Shown here: positions 1 to 7,492 of the stretch, piece by piece
Layout: each line of letters starts with the position of its first letter
How positions within the stretch are numbered: position 1 is the stretch's first letter
NCBI GenBank assembly: GCA_946803715.1
Contig: CAMPET010000227.1
Location: 18,282-32,149, forward strand
Direction: 5' to 3'
DNA: 13,868 nt
Source: Beroe ovata
Lineage: Eukaryota > Ctenophora > Nuda > Beroida > Beroidae
Translations under genes and position numbers: made by a program
Notes under the pieces: model-generated
Databases searched by the model: none
Told to the model about the DNA's origin: nothing
Seen by the model: only the letters and a program-made list of their open reading frames with translations

Positions 1-104
1 TGTGACGTTTGTGTTTGTGTGTGTGTTTGTGTGTGTGCGTATGTGTTTGTGTGTGCACTGTGCACGTATGTGAGTGTGTGTGTGTGTTTGTGTGTGTGAG
101 TGAC
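1..104. repeat. TG-rich compound microsatellite at the left edge
   Basis: The first ~100 bases are almost entirely TG/TTTG/TGCG units, interrupted only by a short CACTGTGCACG stretch. It is a degenerate dinucleotide repeat with no coding content. Confidence 0.9.
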
Positions 105-1269
105 TGCCTTCAAGCTTTTCTAAAATTGTCCAGTTTCACTCATTTCTAGCTTTTAATCAGATTATCACTCATTATGACACCCTGCATATGGCACAGTGGA
201 GGAATAGTTGTGACATCACCTGGTGACACCACTACAATATGACACCACATTGTTAGATTGCTATTGACCTTTTCCAGCAACTGCCATGTGACTCACTATC
301 ATAACATATTCTATTTTTAATAAGAACCATATTGAGTCTAACACCTGGTAGTGACTAGATGTTAGCTATTTGTTATAAAGATTTTGATTAACTTTTCCAG
401 CTTGCCTCGCTATTAAGTTCTTGAAGCCTTTAAAGTTCTGAACAGACTATATCATCATGTCAATCTGTCTAATCGAACCTAAACCTGGATTTTCAAGTCA
501 ATATTGCCAAGCAGTGCTGTCGATAAACTGTTTTTATAGTTGATGATCGGTGGAGATGCAGTTCGTATGTTCATGAGTTACATCATGCTGGTCATATTTT
601 GACATCTGTCCCATGACGTGAGGGACATCCAACATGGTCGCATGACAGTCATCTGTCATCGTGAAACAGTGTGAGAGTTCCGGAGAAGTTCGTCTACAAT
701 CATTCTCAGTTGAGCACTATCATGCTAGAATATTGCCAATGTCGGCAGGAGTATCCGTGTTTTGAGGTCGTATATCCTCGTCATATTCATTACCACGTCA
801 TGACGTTACTATACTATCGCCGGCTCCTCACAGCAAGCAATATCAGCATGTTCACTTTGTTAAAACCCGGTATGCAGGCCATAGGGGCAGTTTATCAAGG
901 AAAAGCGTCCCCAACTCACACAAGCTAGACAGAGTTTCGACATATTTCAATGCTGGGAAACGCGTTTTAATCCCAATGCAGCAATCAGTTTTAGAGATTC
1001 CGGTATTATAGGCGGTATAGACTTCGGGTCCAGTATTTAAAATCAACACCAGCAGAGGCCTTGTTATTGAGTGCCTCACCTACGTCATTATCTATATTGC
1101 CCATATTCCATAGTGTGAACTTGCAATTCTGATTATCTTGATGGTTTTGGAATACCGAATGAACTGTTCCCAAAAATCGATGTCCATTTGGGAGATGATT
1201 GTAGATGATACATGTTCATCTCAGGGTTATGTGTTCTTGTGTTAATTCTGATAATATTCCAGATATACG
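105..1269. other. Non-coding stretch upstream of the GPCR
   Basis: I see no supportable gene here. The longest open frame (671-928, +) has no recognisable motif and no codon-use or splice support. One perfect 12-bp palindrome (795-806) carries two CRE-like TGACGT half-sites, and another TGACGT occurs near 614. Just before the GPCR start, TATTCCAG ends at 1262 and could be a splice acceptor of a 5'UTR intron, though its pyrimidine tract is weak. No clear TATA box was found. Confidence 0.55.
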
Positions 1270-2409
1270 ATGACTAACAGCACAACGGAAGCCACATTGC
1301 AGCCACTTTTCATAGACTACCTCTACGGTTCCATTTGTCTCGCGTGTGTCCTCGTGGGTGTCCCAGGAAACGCATTCTCATTCTTCAGCTTCGCTATCCA
1401 GACCCGTGGCCCCTCGTCCCGGATCTACGCCTGCATCACCGTCGTGGACTTTATGAACTGCTGTAACGCACTGGCTGTGGGGGTAACGTATCTGTCAGGA
1501 CGACAGGACATCATGTTCCATGACGACGTGTATTGTAACATATGGGGTGTAACACACCGACTCCTCTCAGCTCTCAGTATTTTCTGTGTTGCTGTGCTCA
1601 GTATCAGCAGAACATACGTCCTAATCAGACCATTCAAGAAACTGAGCACCCTGGTAATTGAGCTGTCTCTTGGGCTATACTTCCTCGCACAAGCTTGCCT
1701 AGCTACCATCCCATTTTGGGAGCTGAAGTCAAAGTACGTGTACAGAGACGTGTTTGCCACGTGCGAGACCCCGAGTAACATTGACCAGCACAGATTTGAG
1801 GAGTTCAGTGACATCGCATCGCGGATCAGCTACTTTGGTCCGATCAGTCCTATCTTGATCAGCTGTGGGGTATCTGTGGGTATACTCCTGCTCCGAGACA
1901 AGGAATGCATCGCGACAAAACGCATGAACAGCAAGAGATATGCCTCCATGACAATCGTCATCTTCACCCTGCTGTTTGCCGCATTCAACATTCCCGGCAC
2001 GATGATAAGTCTCTTCGAGCTGAATGACGAGATACTGAGAGTTGACCCTCAGGGTCACTCTCTCAACTTCTTCTACTACCTGAGTATCCCCATCAACTCA
2101 GCACTCAACCCCATACTTTACATGTTCAGGATGAACTATGTCAGGGACATGTTTGTTAAAATACATCTCTACCTGGTCAAGGGAGATCCTAGTCATCTCC
2201 AACACGTTCTCAGTCAGAGGTCCAGGTCAGCCAGATCCGCCAGGTCGGTAATGATGAACAGGTCGTGTACACGGATGAATGTCTTTGCAGAAGGAGGGGG
2301 AACTGAGTCCAAGGAGAGCATCAAGTTCACCCGAGCCACCAGTTGTAACCTCTCCCACATGATGAAGAATGAGTATTCTCTTCTGAGGCAAGATTCCAGT
2401 AAACTGTGA
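1270..2409 (+). CDS. Class A (rhodopsin-like) GPCR, intronless, orphan
   Basis: Seven-helix plasma-membrane receptor of 379 aa. Helices lie at about 18-42, 52-75, 93-117, 128-150, 188-208, 226-249 and 265-286. Class A marks visible: GN in TM1 (33-34), Asp60 in TM2, the TM3/ECL2 disulfide pair Cys89 and Cys165, Arg114 at the base of TM3, Pro242 in TM6, and NPILY (280-284) in TM7. Two motifs are altered: DRY reads SRTY (113-116), and TM6 CWxP reads FNIP. Asn3 is a likely glycosylation site. The tail (about 300-379) is Ser/Arg-rich, with an RSARSARS-type run near 318-326 that could be phosphorylated. The start has A at -3 and fits the usual N-terminal length. The ligand cannot be told from the sequence; a peptide or amine receptor is possible but unproven. 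It is convergent with the deaminase gene. Confidence 0.9.
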   Translation: MTNSTTEATLQPLFIDYLYGSICLACVLVGVPGNAFSFFSFAIQTRGPSSRIYACITVVDFMNCCNALAVGVTYLSGRQDIMFHDDVYCNIWGVTHRLLSALSIFCVAVLSISRTYVLIRPFKKLSTLVIELSLGLYFLAQACLATIPFWELKSKYVYRDVFATCETPSNIDQHRFEEFSDIASRISYFGPISPILISCGVSVGILLLRDKECIATKRMNSKRYASMTIVIFTLLFAAFNIPGTMISLFELNDEILRVDPQGHSLNFFYYLSIPINSALNPILYMFRMNYVRDMFVKIHLYLVKGDPSHLQHVLSQRSRSARSARSVMMNRSCTRMNVFAEGGGTESKESIKFTRATSCNLSHMMKNEYSLLRQDSSKL

Positions 2410-2966
2410 TGAGACAAATCATCAGAAATCAGTTTCATGATAGAAGTCAGTGTCTCACTGTCTAGCTGATAAGATATGTTAGCAGAGATGAAAATGGAAT
2501 CCTGAGATCCTGCAGTGAAACATGTAGAAGGAGCGAAGCTAAACTCGGGGACTGGAATTGGGATGGACGAGCCTGAGTATGATTTATAGCGGGATCGGCA
2601 AGTGTGATGTTCCGATATTATCATCGACAATGAGTGTCATGCAAAGCTGTTCGGTAATTGGTGAAATCCCATCTTCCGTGATAGGTTTGACGATAGACAA
2701 GCAATCAATATCGTGTAAAACAGGTATTTTCGTGCGCTGTTTAGAATGTATAAAATTATGTTTAAGGATTGCCGTTGGAAGTGGGAATTTATCCATACCT
2801 ATCATATTCATCATACCCTCACGATCAAGACAATTAGTTTTGAATAGGCCAAACTCAATGTCGTGGCCGTGGCAATTGTGATCACATTCATGCAAAGGAC
2901 GGCTATGAAAATAACGCAAGGTGTGAAGAATTTCTGAATATGAAATATTTTACCATATTTTACGTC
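2410..2966 (+). other. Probable 3'UTR/intergenic region after the GPCR
   Basis: No gene is supportable here. The open frames on both strands (2558-2881 +, 2584-2919 -) lack motifs. The only likely poly(A) signal on + is the ATTAAA at 2967-2972, which would give a long 3'UTR of about 560 nt. Confidence 0.4.
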
Positions 2967-2979
2967 ATTAAATTTTAAT
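2967..2979. terminator. Palindromic bidirectional poly(A) signal (ATTAAA on both strands)
   Basis: ATTAAA on + (2967-2972) is followed after one T by TTTAAT (2974-2979), which is ATTAAA on -. The site lies between the stop codons of two convergent genes, about 170 nt beyond the deaminase stop and 560 nt beyond the GPCR stop. ATTAAA is the commonest variant hexamer in animals. Assigning it to both genes is inference. Confidence 0.4.
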
Positions 2980-3150
2980 TATGACACGGTTGTATCATTT
3001 TGAAAAAAGCAAAATTTCGTTAAGTATGATTGAAAAGTTTCCAGAAAATGGGTCCATTCTAAGATTCTAGGAAGTTTAAGAGCTCCCGGAAGCAGATTGT
3101 CTGACAACACACAAATATCGCACATCCGTCGCAGTAACCGAGTCTTGTTC

Positions 3151-3966
3151 TCAGACCTCAGGGGGTAAGATAAGCTTATCGTGTATCTCCATAAGATCCT
3201 TAAAGTACTTGACAGTCTTGACCTTGAGTTCGAGTGTTGCGTCCTCATCACACACAAATACAGCATGGGGGTGCTGCTGTAGAGCAGTGACCGTCCACAT
3301 GTGGTTGATACCCCCCTCTATTGCGTAGTGCAGAGCTAGTGCTTTGTGTGATCCTGTTATCAGAATCATCACCTCCTTCGCGTCTAGTATGGTCTGTACA
3401 CCAACTGTCAGAGCTTGCTTAGGCACGTCCTCTTGTCTCCCACCAAAGAACCGGGCGTTTGCAACTATTGTTTCCTTGTTCAGTGTCTTGATACGGGTCC
3501 GGGATACTAGACTAGATGCTGGTTCATTGAACGCAATGTGCCCGTCAGGCCCTATTCCGCCCACAAACAGATCAATGCCCCCACACTCCACTATCTTACT
3601 CTCAAATCTGGCACATTCCTCAGTCAAGTTGGGGGCATTTCCGTCTAGAATGTTGACATTGTCAGGGTGAATGTCGATGTGTTTGAAGAGGTTTTCCCAC
3701 ATGAAGGTATGATAACTCTCCGGGTGGTCACGTGGCAAAGCCACGTACTCGTCCATGTTGAATGTGATCACATACTTAAAACTCAGTTCCCCAGTCTGGT
3801 ACATCCTCACTAACTCCTGGTACATACCCTTGGGAGTACCCCCTGTGGGTAGACCCAGCACGAAGTAGCGTCTGTGATCGGGTTTAGCAGCTAGGATGCG
3901 GGCCTTGACGTATCCTGCTGACCACCGTGATACGTCGTCAGACGAGTCTTTGATAACGAGTCTCAT
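3151..3966 (-). CDS. GNPDA1: Glucosamine-6-phosphate deaminase (GNPDA/NagB family)
   Basis: Cytosolic enzyme converting glucosamine-6-phosphate to fructose-6-phosphate and ammonia, which links amino-sugar breakdown to glycolysis. The 271 aa in a single exon match the family's usual core length. Visible motifs: the PTGGTP phosphate loop at 40-45; NMDEY with Asp72; the segment [13 protein letters not shown] (137-149), which carries Asp141, His143 and Glu148. All fall at the positions of the E. coli NagB catalytic residues. The chosen ATG has A at -3 and gives the canonical MRLVI N-terminus. It lacks the longer C-terminal extension of vertebrate GNPDA1, so GNPDA1 versus GNPDA2 orthology is not resolved. 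No introns interrupt the gene. Two long inverted repeats lie 40-165 nt upstream of the ATG, probably in the leader or core promoter. Confidence 0.95.
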   Translation of the reverse strand: MRLVIKDSSDDVSRWSAGYVKARILAAKPDHRRYFVLGLPTGGTPKGMYQELVRMYQTGELSFKYVITFNMDEYVALPRDHPESYHTFMWENLFKHIDIHPDNVNILDGNAPNLTEECARFESKIVECGGIDLFVGGIGPDGHIAFNEPASSLVSRTRIKTLNKETIVANARFFGGRQEDVPKQALTVGVQTILDAKEVMILITGSHKALALHYAIEGGINHMWTVTALQQHPHAVFVCDEDATLELKVKTVKYFKDLMEIHDKLILPPEV

Positions 3967-4005
3967 GCTAGTGCAGGGTTGGGTGTGTGAGTATATAGTG
4001 GGGGT

Positions 4006-4034
4006 ATCCCCTTATTGTGACACAATAAGGGGAT
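4006..4034. repeat. Perfect 14-bp inverted repeat, 1-nt centre
   Basis: The left arm ATCCCCTTATTGTG (4006-4019) is exactly reverse-complementary to 4021-4034, around a single A at 4020. It lies 40-68 nt upstream of the deaminase ATG, so a transcript starting upstream would fold it into a near-perfect hairpin. Confidence 0.9.
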
Positions 4035-4054
4035 GGAGGTGTGAATATTATATC

Positions 4055-4130
4055 GATCAAACCCCTGACAGTTGACACGATCACACCCCACTGGGGTCCC
4101 CAGTGGGGTGTGAGTGTCAGGGGTTTGGTC
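4055..4130. repeat. Nested inverted repeat (about 76 bp) upstream of the deaminase
   Basis: The inner arms are 16 bp and perfectly complementary (4081-4096 and 4098-4113) around a single T. The outer arms are 16 bp with one mismatch (4055-4070 and 4115-4130). The inner and outer stems are separated by 10 nt on the left and 1 nt on the right. The GC-rich core is CCCCACTGGGG. It may be a foldback element, a cruciform, or a structured 5' leader of the divergently placed - strand gene. Confidence 0.9.
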
Positions 4131-5046
4131 GGCATAATGAGACGGGAGTGTAAGTATTGGGAAAATAATATGGAGTATGAAGAAATACAGTGCGAATGCG
4201 CTATACAATATTGTACATTGTACGATTGCTCGTGGGACGAACTGAAAACGATGGTACCTCCAACAGAGACCACGCAAAACCACCAGTAGTCGGTGGACTC
4301 AAGTATGCATGTTGTGAAACCTAACACGTATCATGCATAGAAACTCGATGATTATAAAACCAGTTAATCACATAGCTGTGCCTACATAATCCCTACAGCA
4401 CTACTGCGGTGTACAGAAACGACAAAGGCAGAACAGCTGCAAGCTCGTTGTTCGACTGAGGTACAAAATACAAAGCGGAACTAGAATACCGAGTTCCCAT
4501 GATTGATGAGCATAATATTCTTCTGCTCATTATCAGCTGATAATATGCATCGCCGAATACAGATACAATTTGCCAACTTCAAATAAATCCTCTTGACGTA
4601 GGAACAGGTAAGATGTAACGTGAGGCACTGGAGATTTAATACTGCATACAAAACGGTCTACAGGTATGATAATTCCGATACCACATCCCCAATAAAACAT
4701 CCATAGAGGGTACATAGTACAGTATTTACAGCTATGTAACAACTGATACATTGTAAGTCGAACTGTTACAGAAGAGAACATTGTATGGGCAAATTTACCG
4801 CATAGAATCTGTTTCTCATGATACACCCCTGCAGCCCCCCAATCAAGTATCATATGAGCCTCATGTTATGTGTTGGTGCGGGAAGAAGACACAATCTTCA
4901 TCTAACCCTAGCACACCATAAGACACCATAAGAAGCGATCATTCTAGATTTTCCCTCCACAATCACCTTTTTTGTTGAATTTAATGCCCCAAGAATAAAT
5001 CTAACTATTATTTAAACCGAACTATACAATAATTATAAACCTGTAC
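4131..5046. other. Intergenic/intronic region without a recognised gene
   Basis: Several open frames exist on both strands, but none shows motifs, coiled-coil character or splice support. A perfect 16-bp palindrome centred on CAGCTG (4529-4544) is preceded by a 7-bp inverted repeat (4506-4512 with 4524-4530). A minus-strand ATTAAA at 4985-4980 could end the coiled-coil gene if its exon at 5047-5196 is not spliced onward. Confidence 0.5.
4529..4544. repeat. Perfect 16-bp palindrome centred on an E-box
   Basis: ATTATCAGCTGATAAT is its own reverse complement and holds a CAGCTG E-box flanked by GATAA on one side and TTATC on the other. It could bind bHLH or GATA factors, but there is no adjacent gene start to support that. 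Confidence 0.5.
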
Positions 5047-5196
5047 CTTGGTTATCTCAGTGACTCCGATCTCCAAGTCTAGTTTCCGTCCAATGACAGA
5101 TTGGTAGTCATTCTTGGCTGTGACGTGTCGGTTCTGTAGGTCTGTGTAACTCTTCGAGCTGACCACATTCTCTTCTATCAGCTCTTCCACACACTC
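5047..5196 (-). CDS. Coiled-coil protein, exon 7 (last visible)
   Basis: Fifty codons, starting ECVEELIEEN and ending GVTEITK, with coiled-coil-like composition. The acceptor TTTCCCATAG precedes 5196 and the donor AAG|GTACAG follows 5047. Both boundaries are phase 0, matching the phase-0 end of the exon at 6365-6524. If the donor is not used, the frame runs 13 more codons to a stop at 5008-5010, and a minus-strand ATTAAA follows about 23 nt later, so this may be the terminal exon. No further coiled-coil exon was recognised to the left in the window. Confidence 0.7.
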
Positions 5197-5208
5197 CTAT
5201 GGGAAATA

Positions 5209-5251
5209 GTGTGTGTGTGTGAGTGTGCGTGTGTGCGTGTGTGTGTGTGTG
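5209..5251. repeat. (TG)n microsatellite
   Basis: TG repeat with GAG and GCG interruptions, immediately 5' (on -) of the acceptor of the last coiled-coil exon, so its minus-strand CA run lies within the intron close to the acceptor. Confidence 0.9.
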
Positions 5252-5422
5252 ACGTGTGGGGCTCACAGGAGGGTAAACCATTATTCCACTGGGGGTGAAG
5301 AGAGAAATAATAAAACTGGTCTTGATAGAAGTAGATGGAAGAAAGTGAAATGATGAGTTATGAATTTGAATCAAATTGAAAAGGTTGTAGGTACTGAACG
5401 TCTTCGGATAAACTTTTCGAAC

Positions 5423-5553
5423 CTCTCCTGGTGCTAAGCAGGCAATTTCCGATGTTCCTTTCAAATAGAAATATTCATCGCATGATAGCGTAACTTTGAG
5501 AGGAGTTGTGTAAGTGACTTGACCATTTACTAATGATGAGATAGTTTCGCAAT
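5423..5553 (-). CDS. Sushi/CCP-domain protein, exon 3 (second CCP, partial)
   Basis: Forty-three codons beginning CETISSLVNGQVTYT and including VTLSCDEYFYLKG and IACLAPGE. This is the first two-thirds of a CCP module (Cys1, the NG turn, Cys2, aromatic pair, Cys3). The closing GxW...C part is missing and would be in a following exon. The acceptor CTCACCACACAG is good, and its phase exactly accepts the single T left by exon 2. The donor is uncertain: GAG|GTTCGA at 5422 is the best domain-consistent choice, and a GTACCT further on is the alternative. No downstream exon was recognised. Confidence 0.65.
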
Positions 5554-5560
5554 CTGTGTG

Positions 5561-5656
5561 GTGAGTGAGAAAGTGAATGACTGACTGACTGAGCAACTGA
5601 CTGAGCAAGTGAGTTAATGAGTGAATGACTGTCTTATTGACTGACTGAATGACTAG
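5561..5656. repeat. Degenerate TGAC/TGAG tetranucleotide repeat
   Basis: GACTGACTGACTGAG-type units fill most of the 116-nt intron between CCP exons 3 and 2. This is simple repeat expansion inside a short intron. Confidence 0.85.
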
Positions 5657-5669
5657 GTATCTAACTCAC

Positions 5670-5840
5670 ATTTGAAGCAGGTAGGTACACTCATCAGCAA
5701 CTCGGGGTCAGGATACATGGTACACCACTCATCAGTTTCACAATTATCGTATGTATCGCATGTATGTTGCACACATTTTATAGTCAGCGGTGAAGTAGAC
5801 CACCCTGATCCATCCCTTTCGCATTGGATCTTGGCTGGAC
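5670..5840 (-). CDS. Sushi/CCP-domain protein, exon 2
   Basis: Fifty-six full codons. The exon starts with the end of the first CCP module (AKIQCERDGSGWS...KCV, with Cys3, the Gly-x-Trp motif and Cys4). A cysteine-bearing linker of about 33 aa follows (CDTYDNCETDEWC...TCFK) that I do not recognise. Splice sites are strong: acceptor ATTTTTTTTCAG before 5840 and donor T|GTGAGT after 5670. The 5' boundary is phase 1 (two bases complete a Gly codon) and the 3' boundary leaves one base, so reading stays open across both neighbours. This is a fragment of an extracellular or secreted protein of complement-control or adhesion type. Confidence 0.75.
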
Positions 5841-5962
5841 CTGAAAAAAAATTGTAAATGTCAAATGCCCATATGCTATGAAAAACTACGGTTGAAACTG
5901 AAAAACACTGAGAGAACTATACAGTAATAATAGGTATTTCTAATTTTAAGATTTAAAGTAAC

Positions 5963-6058
5963 CTGCAAGATGGTAGAACTTATTAGCACAGGAAAACAAT
6001 GCTTTGTGGTTCATAACGACGTCAACTCGATGGGAAGAGGATTCAATTGCAGAGCAAC
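5963..6058 (-). CDS. Sushi/CCP-domain protein, exon 1 visible (start of first CCP)
   Basis: Thirty-one codons from CSAIESSSHRVDVV to FSCANKFYHLA, the N-terminal half of a CCP module with Cys1, Cys2 and the FY pair. The acceptor TTCTTTTTATAG precedes 6058 and the donor CAG|GTTACT follows 5963. The phase-1 intron inside the module (after a split Gly codon) joins in frame to exon 2 and completes the domain. A signal-peptide exon is expected upstream but none is visible; the N at 6138 lies only 80 bases away, so the upstream exon may be lost at a contig join. Confidence 0.7.
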
Positions 6059-6139
6059 CTATAAAAAGAATGTAACGCGGCATGCATTCAAGACAACTTT
6101 GCGCCCGGTCCTACAAAACAATTCATAAAAACTAATCNG

Positions 6140-6295
6140 ACACGTGACAGTGTGTCGGGCGGACCACGGTCGAGCTGGGCAGGTGACATGGAGACACACC
6201 AGGAACTGTATGCCCGTGTTCTGGTGTCCCAGGAGCCGAGACTCTCCACGATAGAGAGTGAACAGGGGAGTGATGCTTACAGCATGGATGTGTGA
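6140..6295 (+). CDS. Possible C-terminal coding fragment of an unknown + strand gene
   Basis: Starting two bases after the N at 6138 there is a 51-codon open frame to a TGA at 6293-6295. It is Ser/Glu-rich, contains SSWAGDMETHQELYARV and ends SDAYSMDV, which resembles a cytoplasmic tail. Its base composition is coding-like, unlike the AT-rich DNA just left of the N. It may be the last exon of a gene cut by the join. No domain is recognised and no start is visible. It lies inside an intron of the minus-strand coiled-coil gene. Confidence 0.35.
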   Translation, partial: TRDSVSGGPRSSWAGDMETHQELYARVLVSQEPRLSTIESEQGSDAYSMDV

Positions 6296-6334
6296 AATGT
6301 GAATAACTTTGATATCAAATTTAAACATTTAATG

Positions 6335-6362
6335 ACAAACTTTTGTTTACAAACTTTTGTTT
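6335..6362. repeat. Tandem duplication of a 14-bp unit
   Basis: ACAAACTTTTGTTT occurs twice head to tail, just inside the donor of the coiled-coil exon at 6365-6524. On - this region holds an in-frame TAA a few codons past the splice site. Confidence 0.85.
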
Positions 6363-6364
6363 AC

Positions 6365-6524
6365 CTTTAGTTCCCTGAAGAGCGCCAGTCTTTTGTCAAG
6401 TCTCGATTTGTGCTGATTTCGGAGAAGGAGCTGGTTATCTCTGATATGGTTTAGGTTGGTCTGGAGCTCCTTCTCAGTTTCCTGGCCCTCAGCCAACTCT
6501 GCCTCAAATGCTTCGATCTGATTC
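6365..6524 (-). CDS. Coiled-coil protein, exon 6
   Basis: Fifty-three codons plus one leading base. The sequence runs from NQIEAFEAELAEGQ through LLLRNQHKSRLDKR to ALFRELK and is strongly charged and heptad-like. The acceptor CCTCTTTTCTACAG, with TTACTAAG as a candidate branch point upstream, precedes 6524. The donor AAG|GTAAAC follows 6365 in phase 0. The next exon in the gene (5047-5196) is over 1.1 kb away, beyond the CCP exons. Confidence 0.8.
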
Positions 6525-6610
6525 CTGTAGAAAAGAGGATCTTAGTAACGCACAAATCAGTGAATATATCCGTAGGTGGAATAACTCCCCACAACTCAAA
6601 CAAGGTAAAC

Positions 6611-6786
6611 AGTGAAAGTGAGAGCGTTGCAAACCCCAAATCCTCGATGCTATCATCAGTTTGTTTTTGTATCTTCATCACGACTTTGGTTGCATCAAGA
6701 CATTCCTGGATCTTCTTGTTGACCAAGTCAGATCTCCACTGCAAATCGTTGATTGCTTTTTGTGCTTCCTCTGCTTCTTCACGCAC
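6611..6786 (-). CDS. Coiled-coil protein, exon 5 (3' boundary uncertain)
   Basis: Begins VREEAEEAQKAINDLQW after acceptor AATTGCTAG and continues through KIQECLDATKVVMKIQKQ. The coiled-coil pattern weakens after DDSIEDL. The next exon needs two bases carried over, and the only nearby phase-compatible donors are weak (CT|GTTTAC at 6610, or TT|GTGGGG further along). The last dozen residues are therefore unreliable, and the true exon could end differently. Confidence 0.65.
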
Positions 6787-6892
6787 CTAGCAATTAACAC
6801 AAAGTTAGTGTTTCTACTGTTGACAGTAAGATGCTGTTGATTCGATGCTGTTGACAGCTGTTGATACCCGGACCCCCCACGCAGAATCCCAC

Positions 6893-7093
6893 CTGTTTTT
6901 CCTCAGGTTTCAGTGCAGCTATCTGTTTTTCCAAGTCAGCTCTCTCCGCAGTGAATGTCTTGGATGTGTGATCAATTTCCGCTTGGAGCTTGTCCCGTTC
7001 CTCGTGGATAGAGTTGAGTTGTTTGGCGAGGATGTCCTTCTTACGACTGTACTTCGTGTGAACAGCCTCCAAATCATCCTTCTTCTTCTGAGT
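6893..7093 (-). CDS. Coiled-coil protein, exon 4
   Basis: Sixty-seven codons, TQKKKDDLEAVHTKYS through to AALKPEEKQ, an uninterrupted charged helix. The acceptor TGTTTTTACCCAG precedes 7093 and the donor CAG|GTGGGA follows 6893. Both ends are phase 0, and both neighbours match. Confidence 0.8.
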
Positions 7094-7255
7094 CTGGGTA
7101 AAAACAGAACTGTCATTACTTGACGGAGGACACCAAAGGATCTATCACTACTATGGCATTGACACCAACTAACTGACACCATTGCCACATAACTCCAGCG
7201 TGAAATGGTGTTCAATTGAAGCCCCATTCTAATGCCAGCACTATTCATGTCTCAC

Positions 7256-7492
7256 CCTGGCGAGCTTCTTCGTTGAGTCACCCTGGTACTTGACAAAGTC
7301 CTCAGCTTCACTCTCCATCTTAGCTGCGAGATTTGTCTTGGCTTGGAGTTCGTCTTGGAGTGTCTTCCTCAGCATAGTGAGACTGTTCCTGAGTGCTGTC
7401 TCTGTGTTGACAATGTCTTCCTCTGTACGGTGTGCCTCCACTGACAGTTGTGTGTTGATCTCCGCTAACTTCTGCACTTCTTCCACTACAAC
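7256..7492 (-). CDS. Coiled-coil protein, exon 3
   Basis: Seventy-nine codons, VVVEEVQKLAEINTQLS through GDSTKKLAR, with clear heptad character and no globular domain. The acceptor CTCTACACACAG precedes 7492 and the consensus donor AGG|GTGAGA follows 7256; both are phase 0. The exons together encode a long rod-like protein, likely cytoskeletal or ciliary by analogy with CCDC-family proteins. I cannot assign the family member. The upstream intron (7493-12725) contains the protease genes on the other strand. Confidence 0.8.

Noticed and set aside
671-928. 85-codon + frame upstream of the GPCR
   Set aside because: No motif, signal peptide or composition bias; overlaps an equally open frame on the other strand.
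4006-4130. CRISPR-like repeat array
   Set aside because: The repeats are inverted and differ from each other, there are no regular spacers, and the context is eukaryotic.
3963-4327. Open frames on both strands across the palindromes
   Set aside because: Both strands give similar HWGPQWG-like peptides only because the DNA is self-complementary; no family resemblance.
4533-4853. 106-codon - frame
   Set aside because: Not coiled-coil, no motif, no usable splice signals; likely chance.
6139-6328. Minus-strand frame over the orphan tail as another CCP exon
   Set aside because: Cysteine spacing does not fit a CCP module and there is no convincing donor; the + strand reading is more protein-like.
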